Of a stretch of 32,387 bases of DNA, positions 16,159 through 25,859 are shown piece after piece. Each line of letters starts with the position of its first letter. The first letter of the stretch is position 1. Under the pieces are notes generated by a model, which was not told the DNA's origin, did no database searches, and saw only the letters and a program-made list of their open reading frames with translations. Made by a program: the position numbers and the translations under genes. The stretch is taken from positions 1 through 32,387 of the forward strand of contig UQYT01000029.1 of NCBI GenBank assembly GCA_900545405.1, written 5' to 3'. The DNA comes from an uncultured Eubacteriales bacterium. Its GTDB lineage: Bacteria > Bacillota > Clostridia > Oscillospirales > Oscillospiraceae.

Positions 16159-17712
16159 TCACTGTTCTTCTCCCGGTTCCTCGGGCTCTGCGGCGCCCTC
16201 GGTGTTTTTGGCCGCTTCGGATTTGCGGCGCAGCTCGGTCTTCTTGCGCGCCTCGGGCTTTTTGCGCGGCTCCGGCTTCTGCTTCGTCTCCTTCGCGAGG
16301 GTGAGCGTGAAGACAAAGTCCGTCAGCCCGTCGCGGCTCGTGACCGCGATGTCCTCGTTGTGCGCGTCGAGTATGCTCTTCACTAGGTAGAGGCCGAGGC
16401 CCACGCCGTCGCGGTCCAGGCTCCTGGAGCGGTCGGACTTGTGGAAGCGGTCGAAGATGAGCGGCAGGTCGTCCGCCGGGATGGTCTCGCCCCGGTTCTT
16501 GACGGAGACATAGGCCTTGCCGTTCTGCTTCCAGAGGGAGATGGTGATCTCCGTGCCCTCGGCGGCAAACTTCACGGCGTTGTCCAGCAGGTTGTAGAGC
16601 ACCTGCGTGATGGAGTCCGGGTCCGCCGTGACGGTCATGTGGTCCTCCGGCAGCTGCAGCTGGACATCGAGGTGCTTTTCCTCCGTGCGCCCGTCGAAGC
16701 TGAGCAGGGTGCGGATTATGAGCTCGTTGAGGTCGAAGTCGCGCCGCTTGGTGAGGTCGGAGCCCTCGCTCTTCATGCGCGAGAGGCTGAGCATGTGCCG
16801 CACGAGGCGGGAGAGCCGCCGCGTCTCGTCCGCGATGGTGGCGAGGTATTTGTCCTCCTGGTCCTTGGGTATGGTGCCGTCGAGGATGCCGTCGGCAAAG
16901 CCGGCGATGGTGGTCATGGGCGTCTTGAGCTCGTGCGAGACGTTGGCTATGAACTCGTTGCGCTGCTGCTCGGAGCGCTCCAGGCAGTCGGCCATGTTGT
17001 TGAAGGACGTGGTGAGCGCGGCGAGCTCATCCGTGCCCTTGTCCTCGCGGACGCGCACGGAGAAGTCGCCGTGCGCAAAGCGCCGCGCGGCGGCCGTCAT
17101 CTCGTCGAGCGGCTCGGCCATCTTCTTGGACACCACCAGCGAGAGCACCAGCGCCAAAAACAGCACCGCCAGCGTGACGGCGAAGAACACCCAGATGAAC
17201 GCGCTCCACGCGCCTATGATGGTGGAGCGGTCCGTGCTCACAAAGATATAGCCCATGAGGTCCTGAGCCCCGGACTGGGTTATCGGCATGGCGAAGACGT
17301 ATCTCTTGGCCGAGAACAGCCCGCCGAGCTGCGTCACCGTGTCCAGGCAGCCGTCCCTGTCTATGGCCTCGATGTAGGCCGTGTCCACGTACCGGCCGAG
17401 GTGCTGGCAGTGGTAGAGCTCGTCGGAGCAGGAGACGATGAGGCCGTCGGGGTCGGTGACGAAGATGTGGTTGCCGGAGATGAGCGAGGTGCCGTTTAAT
17501 ATTATGCGCAGGGGCATGCCCGTCAGCCCTTCCTCGTTCGCGATGGTGGTGGTGAGGCGGGAGACGACCATGGCGTTGGACTCCATGTTGTCCCTGTGGG
17601 ACTTTATGACGTAGCCCTGGCCGATGAACACAAAGGCCAGGCCTATCATTAGAAAGCTCACGAGCACCATTATCGCCGTCGCGAGGAAGTTTTTAAAGTA
17701 GATACTCTTCAT
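16159..17712 (-). CDS. Sensor histidine kinase with HAMP domain
   Basis: This is a 517-residue membrane kinase that phosphorylates the adjacent response regulator. It has a membrane helix (about 8-32), an extracellular sensor region of about 135 residues, a second helix (about 168-194), HAMP (195-245), and a HisKA domain with the phospho-acceptor His260 in FIANVSHELKTPM. The ATPase domain has the N box LYNLLDNAVKFA and the G box DGVGLGLYLVKS. After the catalytic core, a 44-residue charged tail contains tandem six-residue units (KPEPRK, KPEARK, KTELRR, KSEAAK). The start lies 19 bases after the regulator's stop, without a clear ribosome-binding site, so coupled translation is likely. The ligand is unknown. 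Confidence 0.93.
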   Translation of the reverse strand: MKSIYFKNFLATAIMVLVSFLMIGLAFVFIGQGYVIKSHRDNMESNAMVVSRLTTTIANEEGLTGMPLRIILNGTSLISGNHIFVTDPDGLIVSCSDELYHCQHLGRYVDTAYIEAIDRDGCLDTVTQLGGLFSAKRYVFAMPITQSGAQDLMGYIFVSTDRSTIIGAWSAFIWVFFAVTLAVLFLALVLSLVVSKKMAEPLDEMTAAARRFAHGDFSVRVREDKGTDELAALTTSFNNMADCLERSEQQRNEFIANVSHELKTPMTTIAGFADGILDGTIPKDQEDKYLATIADETRRLSRLVRHMLSLSRMKSEGSDLTKRRDFDLNELIIRTLLSFDGRTEEKHLDVQLQLPEDHMTVTADPDSITQVLYNLLDNAVKFAAEGTEITISLWKQNGKAYVSVKNRGETIPADDLPLIFDRFHKSDRSRSLDRDGVGLGLYLVKSILDAHNEDIAVTSRDGLTDFVFTLTLAKETKQKPEPRKKPEARKKTELRRKSEAAKNTEGAAEPEEPGEEQ

Positions 17713-17731
17713 ACGTCATTGCGCGGGAATC

Positions 17732-18421
17732 TCAGTTCCCGGTGACCTCGAATTTATAGCCCACGCCCCAGACGGTCTTGAGCGACCACTTGTCCGAGAC
17801 GCCCTCGAGCTTTTCGCGCAGGCGCTTGATGTGCACGTCCACCGTGCGGGAGTCGCCGAAGTAGTCGAAGCCCCAGACCTCGTCGAGCAGCTGGTTGCGG
17901 GTGTAGACCCTGTTGGGCGAGGCGGCGAGGTGGTAGAGCAGCTCCATCTCCTTGGGCGGGGTGTCCACCTTCTTGCCGTCCACGATGAGCTCGTAGGAGT
18001 CGAGGTTGATGATGAGCTTGTCGTACTCGAGCCGCTTGGCCGCGGGGCTGTCGCCGCCCTCGCGCCGGCGCATGACGGCGTGGATGCGGGCGATGAGCTC
18101 CTTGACCTCAAAGGGCTTGGTGACATAGTCGTCCGCGCCCATCTCGAGGCCGGAGACCTTGTCGTAGGTCTCGCCCTTGGCCGTGAGCATGATGATGGGC
18201 ACGTCGGAGCTGGTGCGTATCTCGCGGCAGACCTGCCAGCCGTCCATGACGGGCAGCATGATGTCCAGCAGCACCACGTCCGGGTGCTCGTCCGTCGCGA
18301 GCTGCAGGCCCTTGCCGCCGTCGCCGGCGATGATGACCTCGAAGCCGTCCTTTTCAAGGTAGAGCCTCAGCAGCTCGGCTATGTTCTTGTCGTCTTCTAT
18401 TACAAGTGCTTTTTTGTTCAT
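17732..18421 (-). CDS. OmpR/PhoB-family response regulator
   Basis: This is a 229-residue DNA-binding regulator. The receiver domain (1-115) has the acidic pocket (ED near 10), the phospho-acceptor Asp53 in VVLLDIMLP, the switch Thr in IIMLTAKG and the Lys in YVTKPF. The C-terminal winged-helix domain (about 130-228) has TPPKEMELLYHLA, a recognition-helix region DSRTVDVHIKRLREKLE and WGVGYKFEV. GGAGGG precedes the ATG. It leads the regulator/kinase/HtrA unit. Its promoter carries a TTAACA-type direct repeat typical of PhoP-like proteins, so it may regulate itself. It is close to PhoP/WalR types, and I cannot assign a specific symbol. Confidence 0.94.
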   Translation of the reverse strand: MNKKALVIEDDKNIAELLRLYLEKDGFEVIIAGDGGKGLQLATDEHPDVVLLDIMLPVMDGWQVCREIRTSSDVPIIMLTAKGETYDKVSGLEMGADDYVTKPFEVKELIARIHAVMRRREGGDSPAAKRLEYDKLIINLDSYELIVDGKKVDTPPKEMELLYHLAASPNRVYTRNQLLDEVWGFDYFGDSRTVDVHIKRLREKLEGVSDKWSLKTVWGVGYKFEVTGN

Positions 18422-18451
18422 ATTATATTCCCTCCGATCCCAGGCGACAGT

Positions 18452-18495
18452 ATTTTACACTCGCGGCGCGCCGCCTTGGGTTAAGAATCTGTTAA
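18452..18495 (-). promoter_or_regulatory. Response regulator promoter with PhoP-box-like direct repeat
   Basis: On the minus strand, TTAACA (18490-18495), five bases and TTAACC (18479-18484) form an 11-bp direct repeat of the kind bound by PhoP-like regulators. A -10 box TAAAAT lies at 18452-18457. The expected -35 position (18475-18480, CCCAAG) is poor and is overlapped by the repeat, which fits an activator-dependent promoter. Confidence 0.55.
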
Positions 18496-18499
18496 TATT

Positions 18500-18529
18500 A
18501 AAAGGAGCGGGAAAAGTACCGCTCCTTTT
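18500..18529 (-). terminator. Terminator after WG-repeat gene
   Basis: GGAGCGG and CCGCTCC arms with flanking A and T runs (11-bp stem in all) lie 20 bases past the stop of the WG-repeat gene. It separates the two-lipoprotein unit from the regulator promoter and would work on either strand. Confidence 0.85.
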
Positions 18530-18548
18530 TTGCGTTTTGGCAGCTTTT

Positions 18549-19991
18549 TCAGTCCGCCGCCGGGGCCGAGACGCGGAAGACCCACTCGTCTCCCGAGCTC
18601 TTCCAGCCTAGGCTCGCGCCGTCGTCGCAGCAGACGAAGCCGTCTATCACCAGGCCCGTGCAGCCGGAGGCGAGGTAGGACCCGCTCTCGTCGTAGAGCC
18701 TGCCGCTGTCCGCGTCGTAGATGTAGGTGACGCCCGTCGCCGCGTCCTCTATGAAGGAGCAGTCGCCGGAGACGACCACGCGGCTGTAGGCGTCCATGAC
18801 CGCCGTGGTGCCGTCGGCCAGCTTCACCAGCCAGACCTCGCCGGAGCGGCCCAGCAGCTGAGTGCCGCCGGAGAAGTACACCTGCGAGCCGTCCGTGCGG
18901 AACACGCGCACGCCGTTCTCGCCCGCGACCCAGAAGCCGCCGTCGCAGGGCACGCCCGTGTAGCCGTAGAAGGTGGCCTCCTCCAGCGCCGTGGTGTAGT
19001 ATGCCCCGCCGGCCTCGACATAGCCGTTGCCGATGGTCACGCCGTCCACGCCGGAAAACTCGCGCTTGACGGAGCCGCTCTTGTCGATGACGCACCAGGT
19101 GCCCTCGCGCTTGACCGCGGCGAGATTGCCGACAAAGCTGCCCGCCTCCTCAAAGGCCGGGTCTATCGAAAATTCGCCGTTCGTGTCGATGTAGCCCCAG
19201 ACGCCGTTGGTCTTGACCGCCGCGAGCCCGCCGGAGAAGGGCAGCGCGTCCTCGAAGAAGCTCGCGCGCTCCGAGGCGCGGTTTAGCACCGTGCCGTCCG
19301 CGGAGATGAAGCCCTTCTGGCCGTTCACATAGACGATGCTCATCAGCCCGCCCTCGCACTGGGCGAGGCTCGAGATGCTGCCGGCCTGCAGGTTCGTCCG
19401 CTCGCCGAAGTTCTCGGTGTCGAACACCACGCTGCCGTCCTCGGCGTAGCAGACGGCGAGGTTGGCCTGTTCGTCCTCTATGCAGAGCACGCCGAGCTCC
19501 ATGGGCAGCACGGCGGTGTAGTCAAAGCCGGTGGTCCAGGCCCCGTCCGCGCCGCAGGCGGCGTACATGCCCTCGGCGTTCTCGAGGATGTAGATGTCGA
19601 GATACACCGTGTCCGTCTGGGTCTGATAGGCGGCGGTGGTCACGGCGGTGCAGACCGGGTCGAGGACTATCTCGCCCGATTCGGTCACCAGCCCGCCCGC
19701 GAAGGGCAGCAGCCGGCCGTAATTAGACGAGGGCTTGAGCGTCTCGATGAGCGCGCCGTCCGCGCGGGTGTACACGGCCTCGAAGGGGACGTAATCCGTC
19801 AGCCGCTCGCGGTTCGTGTTCACGTTGGGCGCGGCGACGGCCGTGTTCTCTATGGCCACGGCCTCCCCGCTCTGGGCCCGCTCTATGGCGGGGTCTATAT
19901 ATTCTTCCTTCACCGTCTCAAGCTGCTCGGTAAAGCCGCAGCCGGAGAGGAACAGCGCCAGTATCAGCGCAGCAGCAAATATCTTTTTCAT
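18549..19991 (-). CDS. WG-repeat lipoprotein
   Basis: This is a 480-residue predicted lipoprotein. The signal peptide ends in a lipobox LSGC (Cys at about 18). The mature part contains WG-type beta repeats (for example GGLAAVKTNGVWGYIDTNGEF and NLAAVKREGTWCVIDKSG), each roughly a beta hairpin with a G-W/F-G-x-I-D core, in the middle third. The rest is beta-rich and less regular. WG-repeat proteins of Gram-positive bacteria are surface proteins of unknown function, probably protein- or ligand-binding. The start overlaps the stop of the upstream PBP gene by four bases (ATGA), so the two are coupled and may act together. Confidence 0.85.
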   Translation of the reverse strand: MKKIFAAALILALFLSGCGFTEQLETVKEEYIDPAIERAQSGEAVAIENTAVAAPNVNTNRERLTDYVPFEAVYTRADGALIETLKPSSNYGRLLPFAGGLVTESGEIVLDPVCTAVTTAAYQTQTDTVYLDIYILENAEGMYAACGADGAWTTGFDYTAVLPMELGVLCIEDEQANLAVCYAEDGSVVFDTENFGERTNLQAGSISSLAQCEGGLMSIVYVNGQKGFISADGTVLNRASERASFFEDALPFSGGLAAVKTNGVWGYIDTNGEFSIDPAFEEAGSFVGNLAAVKREGTWCVIDKSGSVKREFSGVDGVTIGNGYVEAGGAYYTTALEEATFYGYTGVPCDGGFWVAGENGVRVFRTDGSQVYFSGGTQLLGRSGEVWLVKLADGTTAVMDAYSRVVVSGDCSFIEDAATGVTYIYDADSGRLYDESGSYLASGCTGLVIDGFVCCDDGASLGWKSSGDEWVFRVSAPAAD

Positions 19992-20824
19992 TTGGCAGCC
20001 TCCAGATATCCCTGAGAGGAGATGAACGCCTGGCCGACCCCGCCCTGGAGCCAGAGCCAGAGCGCGCGCTCCGGCGAATCCTCGGCCGCGGAGGAGCTGA
20101 TGCCCGCGAGCACGTCCACCGTCAGCGGGTACTCGCCGGAGGCAATGGTCTCCGCCGTGGGCTCCACGCCGTCGATGGCCAGCAGCTTGTAGCCGTCCGC
20201 AAGGCCCATCAGCACGGCCTCGTTGTAAAATCCGTAGCCGAGCACCTCGTTGCTCGTGAGGGCGGAGCTCTGCTCGGAGACGGCGAGCTCGTCCGCCCCT
20301 ATGAGCCGCCGCACCGCGGCCAGCGAGCCCGAACCCTCGGGCCTGCCGAGCACTATGATGTCGCCCGTGCCGCCCATGCCGCTCCAGCTCTTGGTGCCGC
20401 CCGCCAGGACGGACTTGAGCTGAGCCGTGGTCATGCCGTCCACCGGGCTCTCCGCACCGACGTAGAACACCAGCGCGTCGCGCGAGACGGCGGCCGTCTC
20501 CACGCCCTCGGGCAGCTCGTCCGGCTCCGCGGCCAGCACCAGCCCGGCCTCGCCGGACTCAAGCGCGGCCCAGGCCTCGCCCGTGCTGCCGAAGCTGAGC
20601 ATGTCCGACGCGGACTCGCGCGTCTCGCCCAGCATTATCGCCGCTATGGCCTCGGCCAGCGGCCTCTGCGCCTCGCCCCCCGCGATGGTCTGGAAGTTCG
20701 ACCTGTCAAAGGAATACTCCACCGTCGTGCCCGGCGTCTCCGTCGGGTCCGGGGCGAAGTCCCCGCAGCCCCCGAGCGCCAGAGCCAGCGCCAGTATGAG
20801 CAGTATCGGTATAAGTCTCTTCAT
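19988..20824 (-). CDS. PstS-like substrate-binding lipoprotein
   Basis: This is a 278-residue lipoprotein with a signal peptide ending in LGGC and a type II periplasmic-binding-protein fold related to phosphate-binding PstS. Family-like segments are PLAEAIAAIMLGE, AVSRDALVFYVGAESPVDGMTTAQLKSVLAGG and the GRPEGSGSLAAVRRLI loop. The other ligand loop, DGST in many PstS proteins, reads GGEAQRP here, so phosphate binding is uncertain. I chose the ATG at 20822-20824 because GGAGG lies 7 bases upstream and the signal peptide starts there. A longer in-frame start adds 15 unlikely residues. No pstCAB transporter genes are nearby. It sits just upstream of the WG-repeat gene, then the two-component genes. 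Confidence 0.85.
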   Translation of the reverse strand: MKRLIPILLILALALALGGCGDFAPDPTETPGTTVEYSFDRSNFQTIAGGEAQRPLAEAIAAIMLGETRESASDMLSFGSTGEAWAALESGEAGLVLAAEPDELPEGVETAAVSRDALVFYVGAESPVDGMTTAQLKSVLAGGTKSWSGMGGTGDIIVLGRPEGSGSLAAVRRLIGADELAVSEQSSALTSNEVLGYGFYNEAVLMGLADGYKLLAIDGVEPTAETIASGEYPLTVDVLAGISSSAAEDSPERALWLWLQGGVGQAFISSQGYLEAAK

Positions 20825-20880
20825 ATATGTCCTCCGTTTTCCGGTGTGAGCCTTAGTCTTTTTTGACACGCCTTATATTA

Positions 20881-20909
20881 TATATAAACATTTATGAACA
20901 ATCTGTCAA
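20881..20909 (-). promoter_or_regulatory. Promoter of the PBP/WG-lipoprotein operon
   Basis: On the minus strand, TTGACA (20904-20909), 17 bases and TATATA (20881-20886) form a near-consensus promoter. It shares a 13-base motif TTRACAGATTSTT with the regulator promoter at 18483-18495. TTCATA at 20893-20898 is in the same 11-bp phase. Confidence 0.75.
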
Positions 20910-20926
20910 TTATTCGTTTGCTCCTC

Positions 20927-20955
20927 TTGACATCGGCGCACTCGGGTGCTATATT
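20927..20955 (+). promoter_or_regulatory. Promoter of the hrcA heat-shock operon
   Basis: TTGACA (20927-20932), a 17-base spacer and TATATT (20950-20955) form a near-consensus sigma-A promoter. The CIRCE operator overlaps its -10 box and start site, the expected position for repression. Confidence 0.92.
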
Positions 20956-20980
20956 AGCACTCGAGGTTCGAGAGTGCCAG
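20954..20980 (+). promoter_or_regulatory. CIRCE operator for HrcA
   Basis: TTAGCACTC, nine bases, then GAGTGCCAG matches the CIRCE consensus TTAGCACTC-N9-GAGTGCTAA except for two bases near the end. An extra GAGTGCCAG half-site occurs at 20995-21003, 23 bp downstream. HrcA bound here blocks transcription until heat or misfolded protein draws away the GroE-dependent repressor. Confidence 0.95.
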
Positions 20981-21019
20981 CACCCCCGGGCCTGGAGTGC
21001 CAGTTAAGGAGCATGTGCG

Positions 21020-22102
21020 ATGGACCTGAGCGGTCGCAAAAAGAAAATACTTGCCGCGGTCGTAGAGGAATACATACGCACGGCGGAGCCTGTGGGCTCC
21101 AAGACCGTGGCGCAGACCGCGGACCTCGGATGCAGCTCGGCGACCATCCGCAATGAGCTGGCTGAGCTCGCCTCCATGGGCTATCTCGAACAGCCGCACA
21201 CCTCGGCCGGCCGCGTGCCGACGCCGCAGGGCTACCGGATGTACGTCAACGAGCTCATGCACCGCCAGAAGCTCTCCCTCGAGGAGACCGAGGAGATAAA
21301 CCGCAGCCTCAACGAAAAGCTCCGCGAGCTGGACCACCTGGTCTCGAACGTCGGCGCCCTTGCCTCTAGCCTCACGAACTACCCAGCGATGGCGATAGCG
21401 GCCCCGCCGCCCGCCACCATAAAACGCTTTGACCTCATCTACATCGACGCGAACACCTTCATAATCGTCGCCATGATGAGCAACAATACGGTAAAGAACA
21501 AGCTGGTGCGCCTGCCGGTCTCGGTGGGCCAGGACATGATACAGCGTCTGTCCTCGGTTTTCAACGCGAACTTCACGGACGTGACGGAGGAGCGGATAAC
21601 GCCGATCCTCATCCGCTCTACGGAGCGCGCGGTGGACGACACGATGGGCCTGACGGGCGTCATCGCCTCCTTTGCCCTCGAGATCCTCTCCGAGTCCCAG
21701 GAGGCCAAGACCTGCGTCACCGGCACGAACCGCCTGTTGTCCCAGCCGGAGTTCCAGGACCCCGCGAAGGCCCACGAGCTGATGAGCTACCTATCTGACG
21801 CGCGGCACCTGCACGATCTGGACGCCATCGACTGCGGCGGGGATGTGAAGGTCCTGATAGGCCCGGAGAACGTGGCCGAAGAGCTGCGCGACTCCAGCGT
21901 CGTCCTCGCGAGCTACGACATGGGCGGCGAGACGAAGGGCCTCATCGGCGTCGTCGGACCGACCAGGATGGATTACTCCACGGTCGCAGCAAAGCTCAGC
22001 CTCATAGCCCAGGCGCTCTCGCAGCGGCTTGGCGGCGGAGCGGCGCCCCCGCCGGGGATGGACAACAAACTCATAATAAAGGAAGATCCAAATGAGCAGT
22101 AA
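21020..22102 (+). CDS. hrcA: Heat-inducible transcription repressor HrcA
   Basis: HrcA represses heat-shock operons by binding CIRCE. The 360 residues show an N-terminal winged helix (KKKILAAVVEEYIRTAEPVGSKTVAQ, then SSATIRNELAELASMGYLEQPHTSAGRVPTPQGYR, residues 8-70), a GAF-like core, and the C-terminal segment VLASYDMGGETKGLIGVVGPTRMDYSTVAAKLS. AAGGAG lies 8 bases before the ATG. It is the first gene of hrcA-grpE-dnaK-dnaJ, the standard Firmicutes order, and has CIRCE in its own promoter, so it regulates itself. Confidence 0.97.
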   Translation: MDLSGRKKKILAAVVEEYIRTAEPVGSKTVAQTADLGCSSATIRNELAELASMGYLEQPHTSAGRVPTPQGYRMYVNELMHRQKLSLEETEEINRSLNEKLRELDHLVSNVGALASSLTNYPAMAIAAPPPATIKRFDLIYIDANTFIIVAMMSNNTVKNKLVRLPVSVGQDMIQRLSSVFNANFTDVTEERITPILIRSTERAVDDTMGLTGVIASFALEILSESQEAKTCVTGTNRLLSQPEFQDPAKAHELMSYLSDARHLHDLDAIDCGGDVKVLIGPENVAEELRDSSVVLASYDMGGETKGLIGVVGPTRMDYSTVAAKLSLIAQALSQRLGGGAAPPPGMDNKLIIKEDPNEQ

Positions 22103-22694
22103 AATGAAAGACCCCCCGACGCCGGAAGAGGAGCTGCCGGCAGCGGAGCAGGAAACCGAAAAGCCCGCCGAGGCCGAAAAGGCCGCCGAAAAGCAGCCCG
22201 AGCCCGAGAAGGCCGAAAAGGCCAAGAAAGACGAGAAGGCGGATAAAACAGAGAAGCCGGCGGAGCCCTCCGCGGAGTCGCTCCTCAAGGCGGAGAAGGA
22301 CCGCTATCTCAGGCTCCTCGCAGAATACGACAACTACCGCAAGCGCAGCGCCAAAGAGCGCGAGAGCATATACACCGACGTCCGGGCCGACACCGTGACG
22401 AAGTTCCTGCCCGTCTACGACAACCTCGCAAGGGCTCTGGAACAGGCCACGAGCGACGAGGCCTACCGCAAGGGCGTGGAGATGATAATGAGCCAGCTCA
22501 AGGACATCCTCTCCCGCATGGGCGTCACCGAGATCGAGTCCATCGGTCAGAAGTTCGACCCCTCCCTCCACAACGCCGTCATGCACGAGCACGACGAGAC
22601 GAAGGGCGAGGGCGAGATCGTCCAGGAGCTCCAGAAGGGCTTCAAAATGGGCGACAAGGTCATCCGGTTCGCGATGGTCAAGGTCGTCAACTGA
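22092..22694 (+). CDS. grpE: Nucleotide exchange factor GrpE
   Basis: GrpE releases ADP from DnaK to reset the chaperone cycle. It has 200 residues. A charged, low-complexity N-terminus (about 1-60, rich in Lys, Glu, Ala and Pro) leads into the coiled-coil helix (LAEYDNYRKRSAKERE), then the C-terminal beta domain with the family signature around VTEIESIGQKFDPSLHNAVM and GFKMGDKVIRFAMVKV. AAGGAAG precedes the ATG. The start overlaps the end of hrcA by 11 bases, so translation is likely coupled. Confidence 0.97.
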   Translation: MSSKMKDPPTPEEELPAAEQETEKPAEAEKAAEKQPEPEKAEKAKKDEKADKTEKPAEPSAESLLKAEKDRYLRLLAEYDNYRKRSAKERESIYTDVRADTVTKFLPVYDNLARALEQATSDEAYRKGVEMIMSQLKDILSRMGVTEIESIGQKFDPSLHNAVMHEHDETKGEGEIVQELQKGFKMGDKVIRFAMVKVVN

Positions 22695-22740
22695 ATTTGT
22701 TTACTAAAATCTTTTCAAATATAACTGGAGGAAGAAAATC

Positions 22741-24594
<1,854 letters not shown>

Positions 24595-24638
24595 TATCAC
24601 TCAAGACCCTCTCTTATAAAACGACCCCCGCGCAGAAT

Positions 24639-24662
24639 GCGGGCGCACGAAAGTGCGCCCGC
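24639..24662 (+). other. GAAA-capped stem-loop between dnaK and dnaJ
   Basis: GCGGGCGCAC (24639-24648), loop GAAA and GTGCGCCCGC (24653-24662) form a perfect 10-bp stem. There is no T run after it on either strand, so it is not a typical terminator. It may protect the dnaK 3' end or mark a processing site. Confidence 0.7.
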
Positions 24663-24691
24663 AAAAGCGCGTAATGTGAGGTGAAAAGCAG

Positions 24692-25834
24692 ATGGCGGAA
24701 CAGAAAAGGGACTATTACGAGGTGCTCGGCCTGAAGAAGGGCGCCTCGGAAGAAGAGATCAAAAAGGCATACAGGAAGCTGGCGAAGCAGTACCACCCGG
24801 ACCTCCACCCCGGCGACAAGGACGCCGAGGCGAAGTTCAAAGAGGTAAACGAGGCCGCTCAGGTGCTGAGCGACCCGGAAAAGCGCGCAAAGTATGACCA
24901 GTACGGTCACGCGGCCTTCGATCCTTCCCAGGGCTTCGGCGGTTTTGACGGGGCCTCCGGCTTTGGAGGATTCAGCGGCTTCGGCGGCTTTGGAGATATA
25001 TTCGGCGATCTTGGCGACATCTTTGGTTTCGGCGGCGGCTCGTCTCAGCGCAGCGGCCCGAAACGCGGCGAGAGCCTGCGCGCCTCGGTCACCATCAGCT
25101 TTGAGGAGGCGGCCTTCGGCTGCAAGAAGGAGATCAACGTCTCCAAGGTGGAGCAGTGCCCGGACTGCCACGGCACGGGCTGCGCGCCCGGCACGACGCC
25201 CGAGATCTGCCCGGACTGCCACGGCACCGGCAGCGTCCGCACGACGCAGCGCACCCCCTTCGGCATGGTGCAGTCCCAGGGCCCCTGCCCGAAGTGCGGC
25301 GGCACGGGCAAGATAATCCACCAGCCCTGCCCGACCTGCAAGGGCAAGGCCAACGTGCGCCGCAACCGCAAGCTCAGCGTGAACATACCCGCCGGCATAG
25401 ACGACGGCCAGACCATATCCATGAAGGGCCAGGGCAACGCCGGCCGCGACGGCGGCCCCGCGGGCGACCTGCTGGTCACGGTCTCCGTGCGCCGGCACGA
25501 GACCTTCGAGCGCGACGGCACCTCCGTCCTCTCGAGCGCGAACGTGAGCTTTGCCCAGGCGGCGCTCGGCGCGGACATCGAGGTCCCGACGCTTGACGGC
25601 AAGGTCAAGCTCACCATCCCCGAGGGCACCCAGCCCGGGACGGTGTTCAGGCTCCGCGGCAAGGGCATACCCTTCCTGCGCGGCTCCGGCCGCGGCGACC
25701 AGTACGTCACCGTGAACGTGGTCGTGCCCAAGAACATGACCGCCGCCCAGAAGGACGCGCTGCGCGAGTACGCAAAGGCCATGGACGGCCGCGCCCCCGA
25801 GAGCAGCAGCATCTTCGGCCGCAAAAAGAAGTAA
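24692..25834 (+). CDS. dnaJ: Co-chaperone DnaJ (Hsp40)
   Basis: DnaJ delivers substrates to DnaK and stimulates its ATPase. The 380 residues contain a J domain (about 5-68, with HPD at 35-37), a Gly/Phe-rich linker (GFGGFDGASGFGGF), and a zinc domain with four CxxCxGxG-type repeats: CPDCHGTG, CPDCHGTG, CPKCGGTG and a divergent CPTCKGKA. The C-terminal substrate-binding domains follow. GAGGTG lies upstream of the ATG. It is the last gene of the heat-shock operon. The multi-hairpin repeat begins 25 bases past the stop and probably terminates transcription. Confidence 0.97.
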   Translation: MAEQKRDYYEVLGLKKGASEEEIKKAYRKLAKQYHPDLHPGDKDAEAKFKEVNEAAQVLSDPEKRAKYDQYGHAAFDPSQGFGGFDGASGFGGFSGFGGFGDIFGDLGDIFGFGGGSSQRSGPKRGESLRASVTISFEEAAFGCKKEINVSKVEQCPDCHGTGCAPGTTPEICPDCHGTGSVRTTQRTPFGMVQSQGPCPKCGGTGKIIHQPCPTCKGKANVRRNRKLSVNIPAGIDDGQTISMKGQGNAGRDGGPAGDLLVTVSVRRHETFERDGTSVLSSANVSFAQAALGADIEVPTLDGKVKLTIPEGTQPGTVFRLRGKGIPFLRGSGRGDQYVTVNVVVPKNMTAAQKDALREYAKAMDGRAPESSSIFGRKKK

Positions 25835-25859
25835 ACGAAGCTCTAAAGGTGTAAAAGTT

